DNA from: Tomitella cavernea
GTDB taxonomy: Bacteria > Actinomycetota > Actinomycetes > Mycobacteriales > Mycobacteriaceae
Assembly: GCF_016599145.1 (NCBI RefSeq)
Contig: NZ_JAENKO010000045.1
Location: forward strand, 1 to 36,182
Length of the DNA: 36,182 nucleotides
Direction of reading: 5' to 3'
Shown: piece after piece, positions 17,398 through 27,939 of the stretch
Layout: each line of letters opens with the position of its first letter
How positions within the stretch are numbered: the stretch's first letter is position 1
Program-made: the position numbers and the translations under genes
Notes under the pieces: model-generated
What the model was told of the DNA's origin: nothing
Database searches by the model: none
The model's input: the letters and a program-made list of their open reading frames with translations, nothing else

Positions 17398-17403
17398 AAC
17401 AAT
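17398..17403 (+). promoter_or_regulatory. -10-like hexamer AACAAT of the methyltransferase gene
   Basis: AACAAT is 6 nt before GTG 17410 with no ribosome site; it fits the leaderless pattern but deviates from TANNNT at the first base. Confidence 0.35.
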
Positions 17404-17409
17404 GGTGCG

Positions 17410-18243
17410 GTGGTCAACGTCATCGACATCACCGACGTCGACGATCCGCGGATCGACGACTATCGCAACCTGAATTCCTCGGACCGGCGGCCGGACCTGC
17501 CTGGGGGCAAGGGACTGGTGATCGCCGAGGGCGTCCTGGTGGTGCAGCGGATGCTCGCATCGAGGTTCGCGCCGCATTCATTGCTTGGAGTGGACAAGCG
17601 GCTGCAGGAGCTGGACAGCGACCTCGAAGCGGCCGACGTCCCCTTCTACCGGGTGCCCACCGAAGTCATGGACGAGTGCATCGGGTTCCACCTCAACAGA
17701 GGAGTGCTCGCCGCCGCGCGCCGGGCCCCTGAGCCGGATCTCGACACGGTGCTCGATGGAGCGCGGACGGTCGTGGCGCTCGAGGGGGTGAATGATCACG
17801 AGAACATCGGCTCGATGTTCCGCAATGCGACGGGGCTGGGGGTCGACGCTGTCGTCTTCGGTGCACGATGCGCGGACCCGCTCTACCGGCGCGCGGTGCG
17901 GGTGTCGATGGGGCACGTGCTGCGCCTGCCGTTCACGCACATTCCGGAATGGCCGGCGGGAATCGGCGAGCTGCGGTCGCACGGGTTCACCGTGGTCGCA
18001 TTGACTCCGGATCCGGAGGCCCCCCTGCTGGGCGAGGTGCTCCACGATCGCGGGCCGGCGGACCGCGTGGCCATGCTCGTGGGGGCTGAGGGGCCCGGGT
18101 TGCGCAAACACACCATGAACGCGTGCGATGCGCGGGCCCGCATCCCGATGGCACCGGGGACGGATTCCCTCAACGTCGCCACGGCGGCGGCGGTCGCGTT
18201 CTATGAGCGGCTGCGAAGCATGCAGATGGCCGACGTGAGATGA
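17410..18243 (+). CDS. SpoU/TrmH family RNA 2'-O-methyltransferase (Rv0881-like)
   Basis: A 277-residue SAM-dependent RNA methyltransferase of the knotted SPOUT class. An N-terminal substrate-binding domain (about 1-105, including GLVIAEGVLVVQRMLAS) is followed by the catalytic domain. Motif 1 is VALEGVNDHENIGSMFRNAT with the Asn and Arg of the active site. Motif 2 is VAMLVGAEGPGLRKHTMNAC and motif 3 is IPMAPGTDSLNVATAAAVAF. These knot motifs are all intact. The target nucleotide is not deducible. The DUF2537 gene overlaps its stop codon (ATGA), an arrangement parallel to Rv0881-Rv0882. Confidence 0.92.
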   Translation: MVNVIDITDVDDPRIDDYRNLNSSDRRPDLPGGKGLVIAEGVLVVQRMLASRFAPHSLLGVDKRLQELDSDLEAADVPFYRVPTEVMDECIGFHLNRGVLAAARRAPEPDLDTVLDGARTVVALEGVNDHENIGSMFRNATGLGVDAVVFGARCADPLYRRAVRVSMGHVLRLPFTHIPEWPAGIGELRSHGFTVVALTPDPEAPLLGEVLHDRGPADRVAMLVGAEGPGLRKHTMNACDARARIPMAPGTDSLNVATAAAVAFYERLRSMQMADVR

Positions 18244-18590
18244 CGGGGGAGGCCGGGGAGATGGTCCACGAGCGCCCGCACGACACACCGGTGAATCACG
18301 GCTCGGCGGACTGGCGGGGCGGCACGGCCGCGGCGCCGCGGTATCCGGCCGTCGGGATCGTGGCGTCGACCATGATGGCCGCCTGGACCGCGGTGTTCGT
18401 GGCTGTCGCCGGACTGGGGTTGACCGCCGTATCCCCGTGGCTGGCGATCGTCGTCAACGTCGTGGTGGCGGGCGGGGCCGTTCCCGCCGTCCGTCGGTGG
18501 CGGGATGCCACGACGGTGCGCTGGATCGTGTGGGGCGGCGTGCCGGGCGCGATCCTCGGGTGGGCCGCGCTGGCTGTTCTCGCCCTGTAG
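18240..18590 (+). CDS. DUF2537 membrane protein (Rv0882-like)
   Basis: A 116-residue protein whose ATG overlaps the methyltransferase stop by 4 bp. A soluble head of about 35 residues is followed by three membrane segments: VGIVASTMMAAWTAVFVAVA, AIVVNVVVAGGAVPAV region, and IVWGGVPGAILGWAALAVLA, with an Arg-rich loop (VRRWRDATTVRW). Position and topology match DUF2537. It is cotranscribed with the methyltransferase. Function unknown. Confidence 0.8.
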   Translation: MTGEAGEMVHERPHDTPVNHGSADWRGGTAAAPRYPAVGIVASTMMAAWTAVFVAVAGLGLTAVSPWLAIVVNVVVAGGAVPAVRRWRDATTVRWIVWGGVPGAILGWAALAVLAL

Positions 18591-18660
18591 CTCTGGTCCT
18601 GCAGTGACGTAGGGGCGAGTGTCATCGCGGCGGCACCACCGCTGCGGTGAGGGGCCGGCC

Positions 18661-20412
18661 TCAAGTGACGGAGGTGCGCGACCGGCACGGTGTCCGGTCT
18701 GCGGTGCGCGGCGGCTCGAGCGGCTCACCGTCGGGACTGACCCACTGGGACGACGACCGTACGTGCGCCGGAGGCAGGAACCGCGGCATACCCTCGACCG
18801 CGTCGACCGCGACGGTCCATCCGTGGTGGTGGACGGCACGGTGATGTTCGGTGCACAGGCTGACGAGGTTGTCCAAGTCTGTGGGGCCGCCGTCGGCCCA
18901 ATGCCACACGTGGTGGGCTACGCACCAGGCGGGCGGGCGGTCGCACCGCGGGAACGCGCATCCGTGGTCACGGGCCGCCAGTGCGCGGCGCTGGGCCCGA
19001 CTCGCCAGGCGCCGGGCGCGGCCCACGTTGAGCGGCATGCCGCGGCCGTCCACGCCGATCGGCGTGATCGCCGCATCGCACGCGAGCCGTCGCGCCGCGC
19101 CCACCGTCACATTGGCGAACCAGTCGGTCATGCCGTGCGGCAGGTTGTCGAAGACCTCCTCGAACCGGCCGTCGGCGATGAGCCCGGCCCGGGTGGCCGC
19201 GTCGTCGTCGGTGTCGGCCAGGTCGCGCAGACCGATGTGCAGGCTCAGCGTCGTGCCGGTGCCTGCGCCGCCGCCCAAGTCGTGGGGAGAGGCCGAGGGC
19301 TGCCCGCACCCGGGGGTGCCCGCGCGGCCGGCGCTGCGACGTGTTCCGGTACCGCGACTCCTGCCGGTGGGTCCGGTAGCGGGCCACGCGGCTGCAGTGT
19401 GCCGGGCCCCACCGGCATCAGCGCCCGCGCTCTCGGGCGAGCCGGGGACGTGGCCCGCTCCGGATTCGGCGTCCGTTTCCGGGGCGGCGGCGGTGCGTCG
19501 GGAGTCGGGCCAGTCCGTTGCAGCCCCATCGCACTGGGAGTGGCGCCGCAGGAACTCGGCGAGCCCGTCGGCGCGGCGCTTGGCCGCAGTGCGGCGGTCG
19601 TGTGTGCCGTCCGGCTCCGGCCGCGGCGCCGACAACGGCGAGAGTGCGGTGACCAGGCGCTCACCGGTTTCGGAATCCAGATCCCCGCGGACCGCGTAAC
19701 GGTTGCCGAGCGTGCGCGAGACGAACAGGGAACTGCGCTCGGTGTCGTCGGCGCCGCGGCTCTGCGGCCGGTTCTGGCCGAATGCCTGTGCGCCCGATAC
19801 TGCGCCGTCACCGGCGGAGCCGCCGCCGTCCGAGTCGCAGTCGCCGGAACCACCGTCACCGGCATCGCCGTCCCCGCCCTGCGGCGGTGCGGTGTAGTGG
19901 TCACGGATGCCGTCGATCATCGCGGCGAGCCTGTTGTGGCCGGCGTTGCGCGCGTAGTCGATGAGCACCTTCTCGGTGCGGTCGATCGCGTCGGCAGGCA
20001 TCGCCTGAGGCGGATCGTCGAGGAACTTCACGATCATCGTCGCGGCATCCTTCGTGATCTCGCCACGGCGGACCGCGGCGAAAATCCGCGGGCGCTCGTT
20101 CATGCGCATGGCGAAGGTGACCACGGTGCGGGCCTTCGCGATAGTGAGCGTGCTCTGGGAGGTCAGGTGATCGACGATGTTGGTGAACTGCCCTGGGGCC
20201 GAGTCGCGGGTCGCGAGCTCGGCGATCTTGCACAGCGAGGAGATCTCGGTGCGGTGCATCGCCTGTGCGTCGTCCGTGATCGCCCCGAGCAGATCCGCAT
20301 CCGAGCGCCGCCACAGGCCGGCCGTCATCGCGCGACCGCCCGCGGTGTCGTTGTCCGCCCTGTCGTTGTCCGCCCTGTGGTCGTCCGCAGAGTCCCCCGC
20401 AAACCGTTCCAT
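18661..20412 (-). CDS. DUF222/HNH endonuclease (13E12-repeat family)
   Basis: A 583-residue protein. The N-terminal DUF222 half includes LGAITDDAQAMHRTEISSLC, LTIAKARTVVTFAMRMNERP and IFAAVRRGEITKDAATMIV. The HNH nuclease domain is at the C-terminus: CAFPRCDRPPAWCVAHHVWH, then WADGGPTDLDNLVSLCTEHH, with the metal-binding Cys/His and catalytic His present. Between them is a low-complexity insert of about 130 residues rich in Gly, Asp, Ser and Thr (for example DGDAGDGGSGDCDSDGGG). Near the start NDRADND is repeated. ATG 20412 follows GAGGGGGCGGA. The family is multicopy in actinobacteria and several mycobacterial members are SOS-regulated; a LexA-type box lies just upstream here. Biological role uncertain, possibly mobile. 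Confidence 0.92.
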   Translation of the reverse strand: MERFAGDSADDHRADNDRADNDTAGGRAMTAGLWRRSDADLLGAITDDAQAMHRTEISSLCKIAELATRDSAPGQFTNIVDHLTSQSTLTIAKARTVVTFAMRMNERPRIFAAVRRGEITKDAATMIVKFLDDPPQAMPADAIDRTEKVLIDYARNAGHNRLAAMIDGIRDHYTAPPQGGDGDAGDGGSGDCDSDGGGSAGDGAVSGAQAFGQNRPQSRGADDTERSSLFVSRTLGNRYAVRGDLDSETGERLVTALSPLSAPRPEPDGTHDRRTAAKRRADGLAEFLRRHSQCDGAATDWPDSRRTAAAPETDAESGAGHVPGSPESAGADAGGARHTAAAWPATGPTGRSRGTGTRRSAGRAGTPGCGQPSASPHDLGGGAGTGTTLSLHIGLRDLADTDDDAATRAGLIADGRFEEVFDNLPHGMTDWFANVTVGAARRLACDAAITPIGVDGRGMPLNVGRARRLASRAQRRALAARDHGCAFPRCDRPPAWCVAHHVWHWADGGPTDLDNLVSLCTEHHRAVHHHGWTVAVDAVEGMPRFLPPAHVRSSSQWVSPDGEPLEPPRTADRTPCRSRTSVT

Positions 20413-20442
20413 TCCGCCCCCTCGGCTCGTACGCCAAGGTAT

Positions 20443-20482
20443 ACGAACAAACGTTCGAGTGCAAGCAATAGAATGTACGTTC
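20443..20482. promoter_or_regulatory. LexA (SOS) box plus a second weaker box
   Basis: ACGAACAAACGTTCGA (20443-20458) matches the actinobacterial LexA consensus TCGAAC-N4-GTTCGA at 11 of 12 fixed positions. A second site, GAATGTACGTTC (20471-20482), matches the inner GAAC-N4-GTTC at 7 of 8. They are 26 bp apart centre to centre and start 31 bp upstream of the HNH gene. TATACC on the minus strand abuts the first box and is a -10 candidate. Confidence 0.7.
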
Positions 20483-20547
20483 TTGATCCGGGGTGGCAGA
20501 ACCTGTCGAGCACGGTGCCGCTGCTGCGGGGCGCGCGGGTCGGCGAC

Positions 20548-20553
20548 TAACCT
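20548..20553 (+). promoter_or_regulatory. -10-like hexamer TAACCT of the acyl-CoA dehydrogenase gene
   Basis: TAACCT lies 8 nt before ATG 20562, identical in hexamer and spacing to the site before the helicase-associated gene at the other end of the window. Confidence 0.45.
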
Positions 20554-20561
20554 CACTGGGT

Positions 20562-21710
20562 ATGCGCCGGACAATTTTCGACACAGATCACGATGCGTTC
20601 CGCGACAGCGTGCGCACATTCATCTCCCGCAACGTCGCGGACCGGATAGACGAGTGGGAGTCGGCCCAGATCGTGCCGCGGGCGCTCTTCACCGAGGCGG
20701 GCGCCGCAGGGTTCCTCGGTATGGCCGTGCCGGAGGAGTTCGGCGGCGGGGGGGTCCCCGATTTCCGTTTCAACATGATCATCGGCGAGGAGTTCGCCTA
20801 CGCGGGCGCGGGTGCCGCCGGCCTGGGTCTCACGCTGCACAACGACATCTGCCTTCCCTACCTGCTCTCCATAGCCGACGACGAGCAGAAGCAGCGCTGG
20901 CTGCCCGGAGTCGCCGCAGGAGAGATCATCACCGCCATCGCGATGACGGAGCCGGGGGTGGGCTCGGACCTCGCGAACATCGCGACCACCGCCATCCGCG
21001 ATGGCGACGAGTACGTGCTCAACGGCTCGAAGACCTTCATCACCAACGGCATCAACTCGGATCTGGTGATCGTCGCGGCCAAGACGGACCCGAGCCAGAA
21101 GCACAAGGGGCTCAGCCTCATCGTGGTCGAGCGCGGGATGGCGGGCTTCGAGCGCGGCCGTAACCTGGCCAAGCTCGGCCTGCATTCGCAGGACACCGCA
21201 GAGCTGTTCTTCGACGACGTGCGGGTGCCTGCGTCGAACCTGCTGGGGGAGGAGGGCAAGGGTTTCGCCTACCTGATGCAGAATCTGCCGCAGGAGCGGC
21301 TGTCGATCGGCGTCGCAGGGGTCGCCGCGGCCCGCGCCGCGTTCGACTGGACCAAGGAGTACGTCCGCGAGCGCAAGGTGTTCGGCGACGCGGTGGGCGC
21401 GTTGCCCACGACGCGACACGCCCTGGCGCAGATCGCCACCGAGGTCGAGGTGGCGCAGCACTATGCGGATCAGGCGGTGCTGTCGCTCAACGCCGATGAG
21501 CTGAGCGCGGTCGATGCCTCCATGGCCAAATTGTGGTGCACCGAGCTGCAGGGGCGCACGGTGGACCGTTGCCTGCAGCTGTTCGGCGGGTACGGATTCA
21601 TGTTGGAATACCCGATCGCCCGCGCCTACGCCGATGCGCGTGTGACCCGGATCTACGGCGGAACCAGCGAAATCATGAAGGAGATCATCGGCCGGTCGCT
21701 CGACGTCTGA
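20562..21710 (+). CDS. Acyl-CoA dehydrogenase, long-chain type
   Basis: A 382-residue FAD enzyme that introduces the alpha-beta double bond in acyl-CoA. The N-terminal helical domain is followed by the flavin-binding core AIAMTEPGVGSDLANIATTA and WTKEYVRERKVFGDAVG. The C-terminal part includes LFGGYGFMLEYPIARAYADA, RVTRIYGGTSEIMKEIIGR. YGGTSEIMKEII rather than YEGT is the pattern of long-chain and isovaleryl types, where the catalytic Glu comes from another helix (PQERLSIG region). So the missing Glu here is not a defect. ATG 20562 is chosen over an upstream in-frame ATG (20493) because of the promoter element and family length. Chain specificity not determinable. Confidence 0.95.
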   Translation: MRRTIFDTDHDAFRDSVRTFISRNVADRIDEWESAQIVPRALFTEAGAAGFLGMAVPEEFGGGGVPDFRFNMIIGEEFAYAGAGAAGLGLTLHNDICLPYLLSIADDEQKQRWLPGVAAGEIITAIAMTEPGVGSDLANIATTAIRDGDEYVLNGSKTFITNGINSDLVIVAAKTDPSQKHKGLSLIVVERGMAGFERGRNLAKLGLHSQDTAELFFDDVRVPASNLLGEEGKGFAYLMQNLPQERLSIGVAGVAAARAAFDWTKEYVRERKVFGDAVGALPTTRHALAQIATEVEVAQHYADQAVLSLNADELSAVDASMAKLWCTELQGRTVDRCLQLFGGYGFMLEYPIARAYADARVTRIYGGTSEIMKEIIGRSLDV

Positions 21711-21743
21711 TACCACCGTGGTGGCCCGGTCCGGTGGCTGACT

Positions 21744-21785
21744 CCGGCCTCCGATACCGGACACCACCTCGGTATCGGAGGCCGG
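21744..21785. terminator. Bidirectional hairpin between acyl-CoA dehydrogenase and sepH
   Basis: A perfect 16-bp stem (arm CCGGCCTCCGATACCG) encloses a 10-nt loop. No T tract. It lies between two convergent genes. Confidence 0.75.
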
Positions 21786-21839
21786 ATGCTGAGGCGGCGG
21801 ACCCGAACGGTCTCCCGGGTTTCGCCGCTACCGGCGTCC

Positions 21840-22856
21840 TCAGCCGTTGGCGTTGCTGCGGACGCCCAGCAGGACGTCCTCCCAGGACGGCATCGTCGGC
21901 TTGTGCTTGCGTGCCTTGCCGCGCGTGTGCGGGCTCGGGTGCGGAATGAGCGCGTCCTCAGGGGCCTCGTCGAGAGGCGGATCGGACTCGGCCCGGGCCT
22001 CGCGGTCGCCGGCCTGCTCGGCGCTGGGGTGGGAAGCGTGCTCCGCGCTACCGCCATCCTGCTCTGTGCGCTGTCCCGTATCGGGCGCGGATTCGGGGCC
22101 GTCCTCCGGCGCGTCGGCGGCGGCACCCGGAATAGCGTCGGTGGCGGACGCGGCGGGCTCGGCTTCCGCCGTCGTATCCGGGGCATGTTCCGGCACAGCG
22201 ACCTCGGGGCCGTGAATCCCGACGTGCGATACGTGCGTGGGCTCCGGTACGGCGGCGATGGGGCGCAGCGGACGGTTCACATCGGGGTCCAGCAGCTCGG
22301 TCGCGGCATCGTCGAGAGCGTTGAGCGTACCGGTGAGGCCGTCCTTGTACAGGCGCCAGTGTGCGGCATTGCGGGACTTGCCCGCCCACCACGACAGCTG
22401 CACCACCCATTCGCCGTCCACAGTGCGCCAGGCGTCCCATTCGCCGGCCTCAGGATCCAGCCCGCGGGCGCGGAAGACGATGGCGACGATCTCCTCGAGG
22501 GTCTGCACAGCGGGGCCGTCGCACCGTACCGGGTGCCCCTTGCGGCCCATGTCCGCGGCGTTGCCGCGCTCGAGTAGCACCGGATGGGCGAAACGCTCGA
22601 CTCGGGATTCCGGGATGCCTGCGAGTTCCGCCACCTCCTCCACCGAGGCGCCGGCGCGGACACGCGCCTGGATTTCGCGTGGACGCAACTGGCTGCTCGA
22701 CTCCACCTCGATCTGGCCCAGGCGGCTGAGGTCGCCGCGGGCGGCGGCGCGGAGACGGTCGTCCGCGGGGACGGAAAAGCGGTCCTCGGAGCCCTTCACC
22801 TGGAGGAGGACGTTCTTGCCGCCCGCATCCATGCCGATCACTTGAAGTTCTCGCAC
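21840..22856 (-). CDS. sepH: Cell division regulator SepH (DUF3071)
   Basis: SepH is an actinobacterial protein that promotes FtsZ assembly. The 338-residue protein starts MRELQVIGMDAGGKNVLLQV, the family hallmark. A helix-turn-helix follows at about 57-92 (LRPREIQARVRAGASVEEVA, ELAGIPESRVERFAHPVLLE). The central part has EEIVAIVFRARGLDPEAGEW, DAWRTVDGEWVVQLSWWAGK and AAHWRL. A disordered acidic stretch (about 205-305) leads to the conserved tail KHKPTMPSWEDVLLGVR. GTG 22856 is fixed by AGGAGG 8 nt upstream. The position between an upstream regulatory gap and serC matches Rv0883c. Upstream, CGAATGTG occurs twice 18 bp apart (22985 and 23003) and may be regulatory. Confidence 0.94.
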   Translation of the reverse strand: MRELQVIGMDAGGKNVLLQVKGSEDRFSVPADDRLRAAARGDLSRLGQIEVESSSQLRPREIQARVRAGASVEEVAELAGIPESRVERFAHPVLLERGNAADMGRKGHPVRCDGPAVQTLEEIVAIVFRARGLDPEAGEWDAWRTVDGEWVVQLSWWAGKSRNAAHWRLYKDGLTGTLNALDDAATELLDPDVNRPLRPIAAVPEPTHVSHVGIHGPEVAVPEHAPDTTAEAEPAASATDAIPGAAADAPEDGPESAPDTGQRTEQDGGSAEHASHPSAEQAGDREARAESDPPLDEAPEDALIPHPSPHTRGKARKHKPTMPSWEDVLLGVRSNANG

Positions 22857-23055
22857 GCGTAGACCTCCTGTGGCAGCTTCCGGTAAGGCGAGCGTAACCG
22901 AGTCGAGACCGCTGCGCGGGGAGGACACGCGCCGGGGTCCTTGCCTTTGCTTGCGGCGCAAGTTATCGGAGAGTCCAACGTACCCGAATGTGGCATACGT
23001 GACGAATGTGCGGGGTGGGGTGGGTGATGCCCAGGGGGCGCCTGCTGGCCGGGAA

Positions 23056-23096
23056 ACGGCCGGGCGGAGCGCTGATAACGGGCTCCGCCCGGCCGT
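23056..23096 (-). terminator. Hairpin terminator after serC
   Basis: A perfect 15-bp stem (arm ACGGCCGGGCGGAGC) with an 11-nt loop lies 9 bp beyond the serC stop. It has no clear T tail. It probably separates serC from sepH, which reads the same way. Confidence 0.7.
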
Positions 23097-23104
23097 CAGC
23101 GGTG

Positions 23105-25407
<2,303 letters not shown>

Positions 25408-25832
25408 GGTGACGCTCCTGGATCTACGTTTGCGCGGATGTCGGGCTGCGCGGCCCCTTCCCGGGGACGGTGCCGCGCGGACAGCCGGTGCGACGGTCGG
25501 GTCACGGCCGTTACCCACGAGTATGACGCACGACACAGGCCGGATGTCGTCCGGGGCGAGCGACGAGCCGACGTGGGACGCCATGCGGCGGCGCGGGCGT
25601 GCGGCGTCCGGTACCGGCGAGTAGCTTGCATTGGACCTCGTCACGGTAGGCTGGCGGAAAGTGCGCAGGTCACGGGATCGGCCTGCGTGGAACAGAGGGC
25701 CGGTCGCGGACCTGATTGGGCGCCGCCACCGGAGGGTGACTAGATTCTGTGGCAGGAACCGATGCTCCAACAGGGGTTATCCGGGCCAAGGACTTCCACG
25801 TTACTGAGTCACCAATCGGAGAGGGATGTTCT
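25408..25832. other. Divergent citA-gltA intergenic region, 425 bp
   Basis: No coding signal on either strand. On the gltA side two -10-like hexamers are visible: TAGGCT (25647-25652), preceded by TTGCAT with a short 15-bp spacer, and TAGATT (25741-25746), preceded by TTGGGC at 19 bp. Either would give a gltA leader of about 80-180 nt. I saw no clear operator dyad. Confidence 0.4.
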
Positions 25833-27134
25833 GTGTCTGCTGAGAATGACCAGAAAGCCGTACTCAGCTATCCGGGCGGTGAGCAGCCCCTCGGCGTTGT
25901 GCGTGCGGCCGAGGGCAACGACGGCGTCGCGCTCGGCTCACTGCTGGCGGACACCGGCTACGTCACGCTGGACGCCGGGTTCGTCAATACCGCGTCGTGC
26001 TCGTCGGCGATCACCTACATCGACGGCGGCAACGGCATCCTCCGCTACCGCGGGTACCCGATCGAGCAGCTTGCGCAGAACTCCACCTTCATCGAGGTCA
26101 GCTATCTGCTGATTTACGGCGAGTTGCCGTCCGCCTCTCAGCTCGAGACTTTCACCGAACAGATCCGCCGGCACACGCTGCTGCACGAGGACCTCAAGCG
26201 GTTCTTCGACGGCTTCCCGCGCAATGCGCATCCCATGCCGGTGGTCTCCAGCGCCGTGAACGCGCTCTCCGCCTACTATCAGGACTCGCTTGACCCCAGC
26301 GATCCCGAGCAAGTCGAGCTGTCGACGATCCGCCTGCTGGCCAAGCTTCCCACCATCGCCGCCTACGCCTTCAAGAAGTCGGTCGGCCAGCCGTTCCTGT
26401 ACCCGGACAACTCGATGGGCCTGGTGGAGAACTTCCTGCGGATGACCTTCGGTCTGCCCGCGGAGCCCTATGACCTCGACCCGGAGATCGCGGCGGCCCT
26501 GGACATGCTGCTGGTCCTGCACGCCGACCATGAGCAGAACTGCTCGACGTCGACGGTGCGCCTGGTCGGCTCGTCCAATGCGAACCTGTTCACCTCGATC
26601 TCCGGTGGGATCAACGCACTCTGGGGTCCGCTGCACGGTGGTGCCAACCAGGCGGTTCTCGAGATGCTCGACGAGATCCACGCCGCGGGCGGGGACACGA
26701 AGGACTTCATGCGCCGCGTGAAGAACAAGGAAGACGGCGTGAAGCTCATGGGTTTCGGCCACCGTGTCTACAAGAACTACGATCCGCGCGCGGCCATCGT
26801 CAAGCAGACCGCGGACAAGATCCTCGACAAGCTCGCGCCCGACGACGAGCTGCTCGGCATCGCGAAGGGCCTCGAGGAGGTCGCGCTGAACGACGACTAC
26901 TTCATCGAGCGCAAGTTGTACCCCAATGTCGACTTCTACACCGGTCTGATCTACCGGGCGATGGGCTTCCCGCCGCGCATGTTCACCGTACTGTTCGCGC
27001 TGGGCCGGCTGCCCGGCTGGATCGCGCACTGGCGGGAGATGCACAACGACCCGGCAACCAAGATCGGCCGCCCCCGTCAGATCTACACCGGTCACACGGC
27101 GCGCGACTACGTGGACCTGTCGCAGCGGTCGTAG
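25833..27134 (+). CDS. gltA: Citrate synthase GltA
   Basis: The main citrate synthase of the TCA cycle, joining acetyl-CoA and oxaloacetate. The 433-residue protein is of the type II (hexameric-like) length. Catalytic residues are in WGPLHGGANQAVLEMLDEI (His), [15 protein letters not shown] (His) and YPNVDFYTGLIYRAMGFP (Asp). The N-terminal region with TLDAGFVNTASCSSAITYID and GNGILRYRGYPIEQLA is typical. GTG 25833 is chosen over an earlier in-frame GTG because GAGAGGG lies 7 nt upstream. It is followed by an FKBP gene on the same strand after 100 bp, a pairing also seen in corynebacteria. Confidence 0.97.
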   Translation: MSAENDQKAVLSYPGGEQPLGVVRAAEGNDGVALGSLLADTGYVTLDAGFVNTASCSSAITYIDGGNGILRYRGYPIEQLAQNSTFIEVSYLLIYGELPSASQLETFTEQIRRHTLLHEDLKRFFDGFPRNAHPMPVVSSAVNALSAYYQDSLDPSDPEQVELSTIRLLAKLPTIAAYAFKKSVGQPFLYPDNSMGLVENFLRMTFGLPAEPYDLDPEIAAALDMLLVLHADHEQNCSTSTVRLVGSSNANLFTSISGGINALWGPLHGGANQAVLEMLDEIHAAGGDTKDFMRRVKNKEDGVKLMGFGHRVYKNYDPRAAIVKQTADKILDKLAPDDELLGIAKGLEEVALNDDYFIERKLYPNVDFYTGLIYRAMGFPPRMFTVLFALGRLPGWIAHWREMHNDPATKIGRPRQIYTGHTARDYVDLSQRS

Positions 27135-27234
27135 CCCGGAGCCGCGTGAAAAGGCGCGCCGGGATGCCGGCAGGCTCCCGCACACCCAGCAGCAACGAGA
27201 CACGTCGCAGCGTCGACGACGAGAGGTGGACGCA

Positions 27235-27618
27235 ATGACCAAGCCAGTGGTCGAGTACCCGGAGGGGCCCCCGCCGAACGACTTGGTCGTCGAGGACATC
27301 ATCGTGGGCGACGGCCCGGAGGCCCAGGCCGGCGATATCGTCGACGTCCACTATGTGGGTGTCGAGTACGACTCGGGCGAGGAGTTCGACTCGTCCTGGA
27401 GCCGCGGCGAGTCGATCCGCTTCCCGCTGCGCGGGCTCATCAAGGGCTGGCAGGAAGGGATCCCGGGAATGCAGGTGGGCGGCCGCCGGCAGCTGACCAT
27501 CCCGCCGGAGATGGCCTACGGTCCTGCGGGCGCCGGCCATCAACTCTCCGGCCGGGCGTTGGTGTTCGTCATCGACCTGCTGGGTGTCAGAACACCCGAG
27601 GAAGAGCAGTCGGACTAG
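27235..27618 (+). CDS. FKBP-type peptidyl-prolyl isomerase
   Basis: A 127-residue single-domain FKBP, cytoplasmic (no signal). Family residues run through DIVDVHYVGVEYDSGEEFDS, SWSRGESIRFPLRGLIKGW, QEGIPGMQVGGRRQLTIPPE and MAYGPAGAGHQL, ending LVFVIDLLGV. The acidic N-terminus VVEYPEGPPPNDLVVEDI is usual for actinobacterial FkpA-like proteins. ATG 27235 follows GAGAGGTGG at 6 nt. It lies just after gltA and may share its transcript. Confidence 0.94.
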   Translation: MTKPVVEYPEGPPPNDLVVEDIIVGDGPEAQAGDIVDVHYVGVEYDSGEEFDSSWSRGESIRFPLRGLIKGWQEGIPGMQVGGRRQLTIPPEMAYGPAGAGHQLSGRALVFVIDLLGVRTPEEEQSD

Positions 27619-27625
27619 GCTTCAC

Positions 27626-27641
27626 CGGATCGTTGGATCCG
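27626..27641 (+). terminator. Small hairpin after the FKBP gene
   Basis: CGGATC-GTTG-GATCCG, 7 bp after the stop. It is a 6-bp stem with only TTCG after it, so it is a weak terminator candidate. Confidence 0.3.
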
Positions 27642-27678
27642 TTCGATGGCCGTCGGCTCCGAGAAAACGGGCCGGCAG

Positions 27679-27912
27679 TCATCGTCTATTCGTGCTCGCG
27701 CTCGCCGATGGTCCGCCGGGGGCGCCGGCGGTGCGCAGGCACAGCACGCCGATCCCGAGGAACAACAGACCCGAAACCAGCGCAGTGGTGTGCGTGCGCA
27801 GCGGCCCTATACCGATCTGCCGGCCCCGCGGGGCACGACGGGTTCCCCAGGTCGAATCGGTCCCGCAGGAGCGCCGGCAGGAACAGGGGGAGCGCCTTGC
27901 CCAGTGCGAAAA
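27679..27912 (-). pseudogene. ccdA remnant (thiol-electron membrane transporter), truncated and frameshifted
   Basis: On the minus strand, GTT at 27912 opens VFALGKALPLFLPALLRDRF, then DLGNP. This is the type of segment found in the second half of actinobacterial CcdA proteins. A shift to a neighbouring frame continues RGRQIGIGPLRTHTTALVSG and LLFLGIGVLCLRTAG, the usual last loop and membrane helix. The first two thirds of the protein is absent, and the sequence begins 28 bp after the dsbA-like stop. So a dsbA-ccdA pair has lost its membrane reductant-carrier by deletion and a frameshift. Identity is by pattern memory only; an unrelated membrane remnant is possible. Confidence 0.55.
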
Positions 27913-27939
27913 CATCACCTGGCGGCCCGATCTATGGCG

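Noticed and set aside
18619-20550. 643-codon open frame on the plus strand
   Set aside because: Antisense shadow of the DUF222/HNH gene, whose motifs are unmistakable on the minus strand.
21640-21670. Acyl-CoA dehydrogenase lacking the YEGT catalytic glutamate
   Set aside because: YGGTSEIMKEII is normal for long-chain and isovaleryl types, which use a glutamate on another helix.
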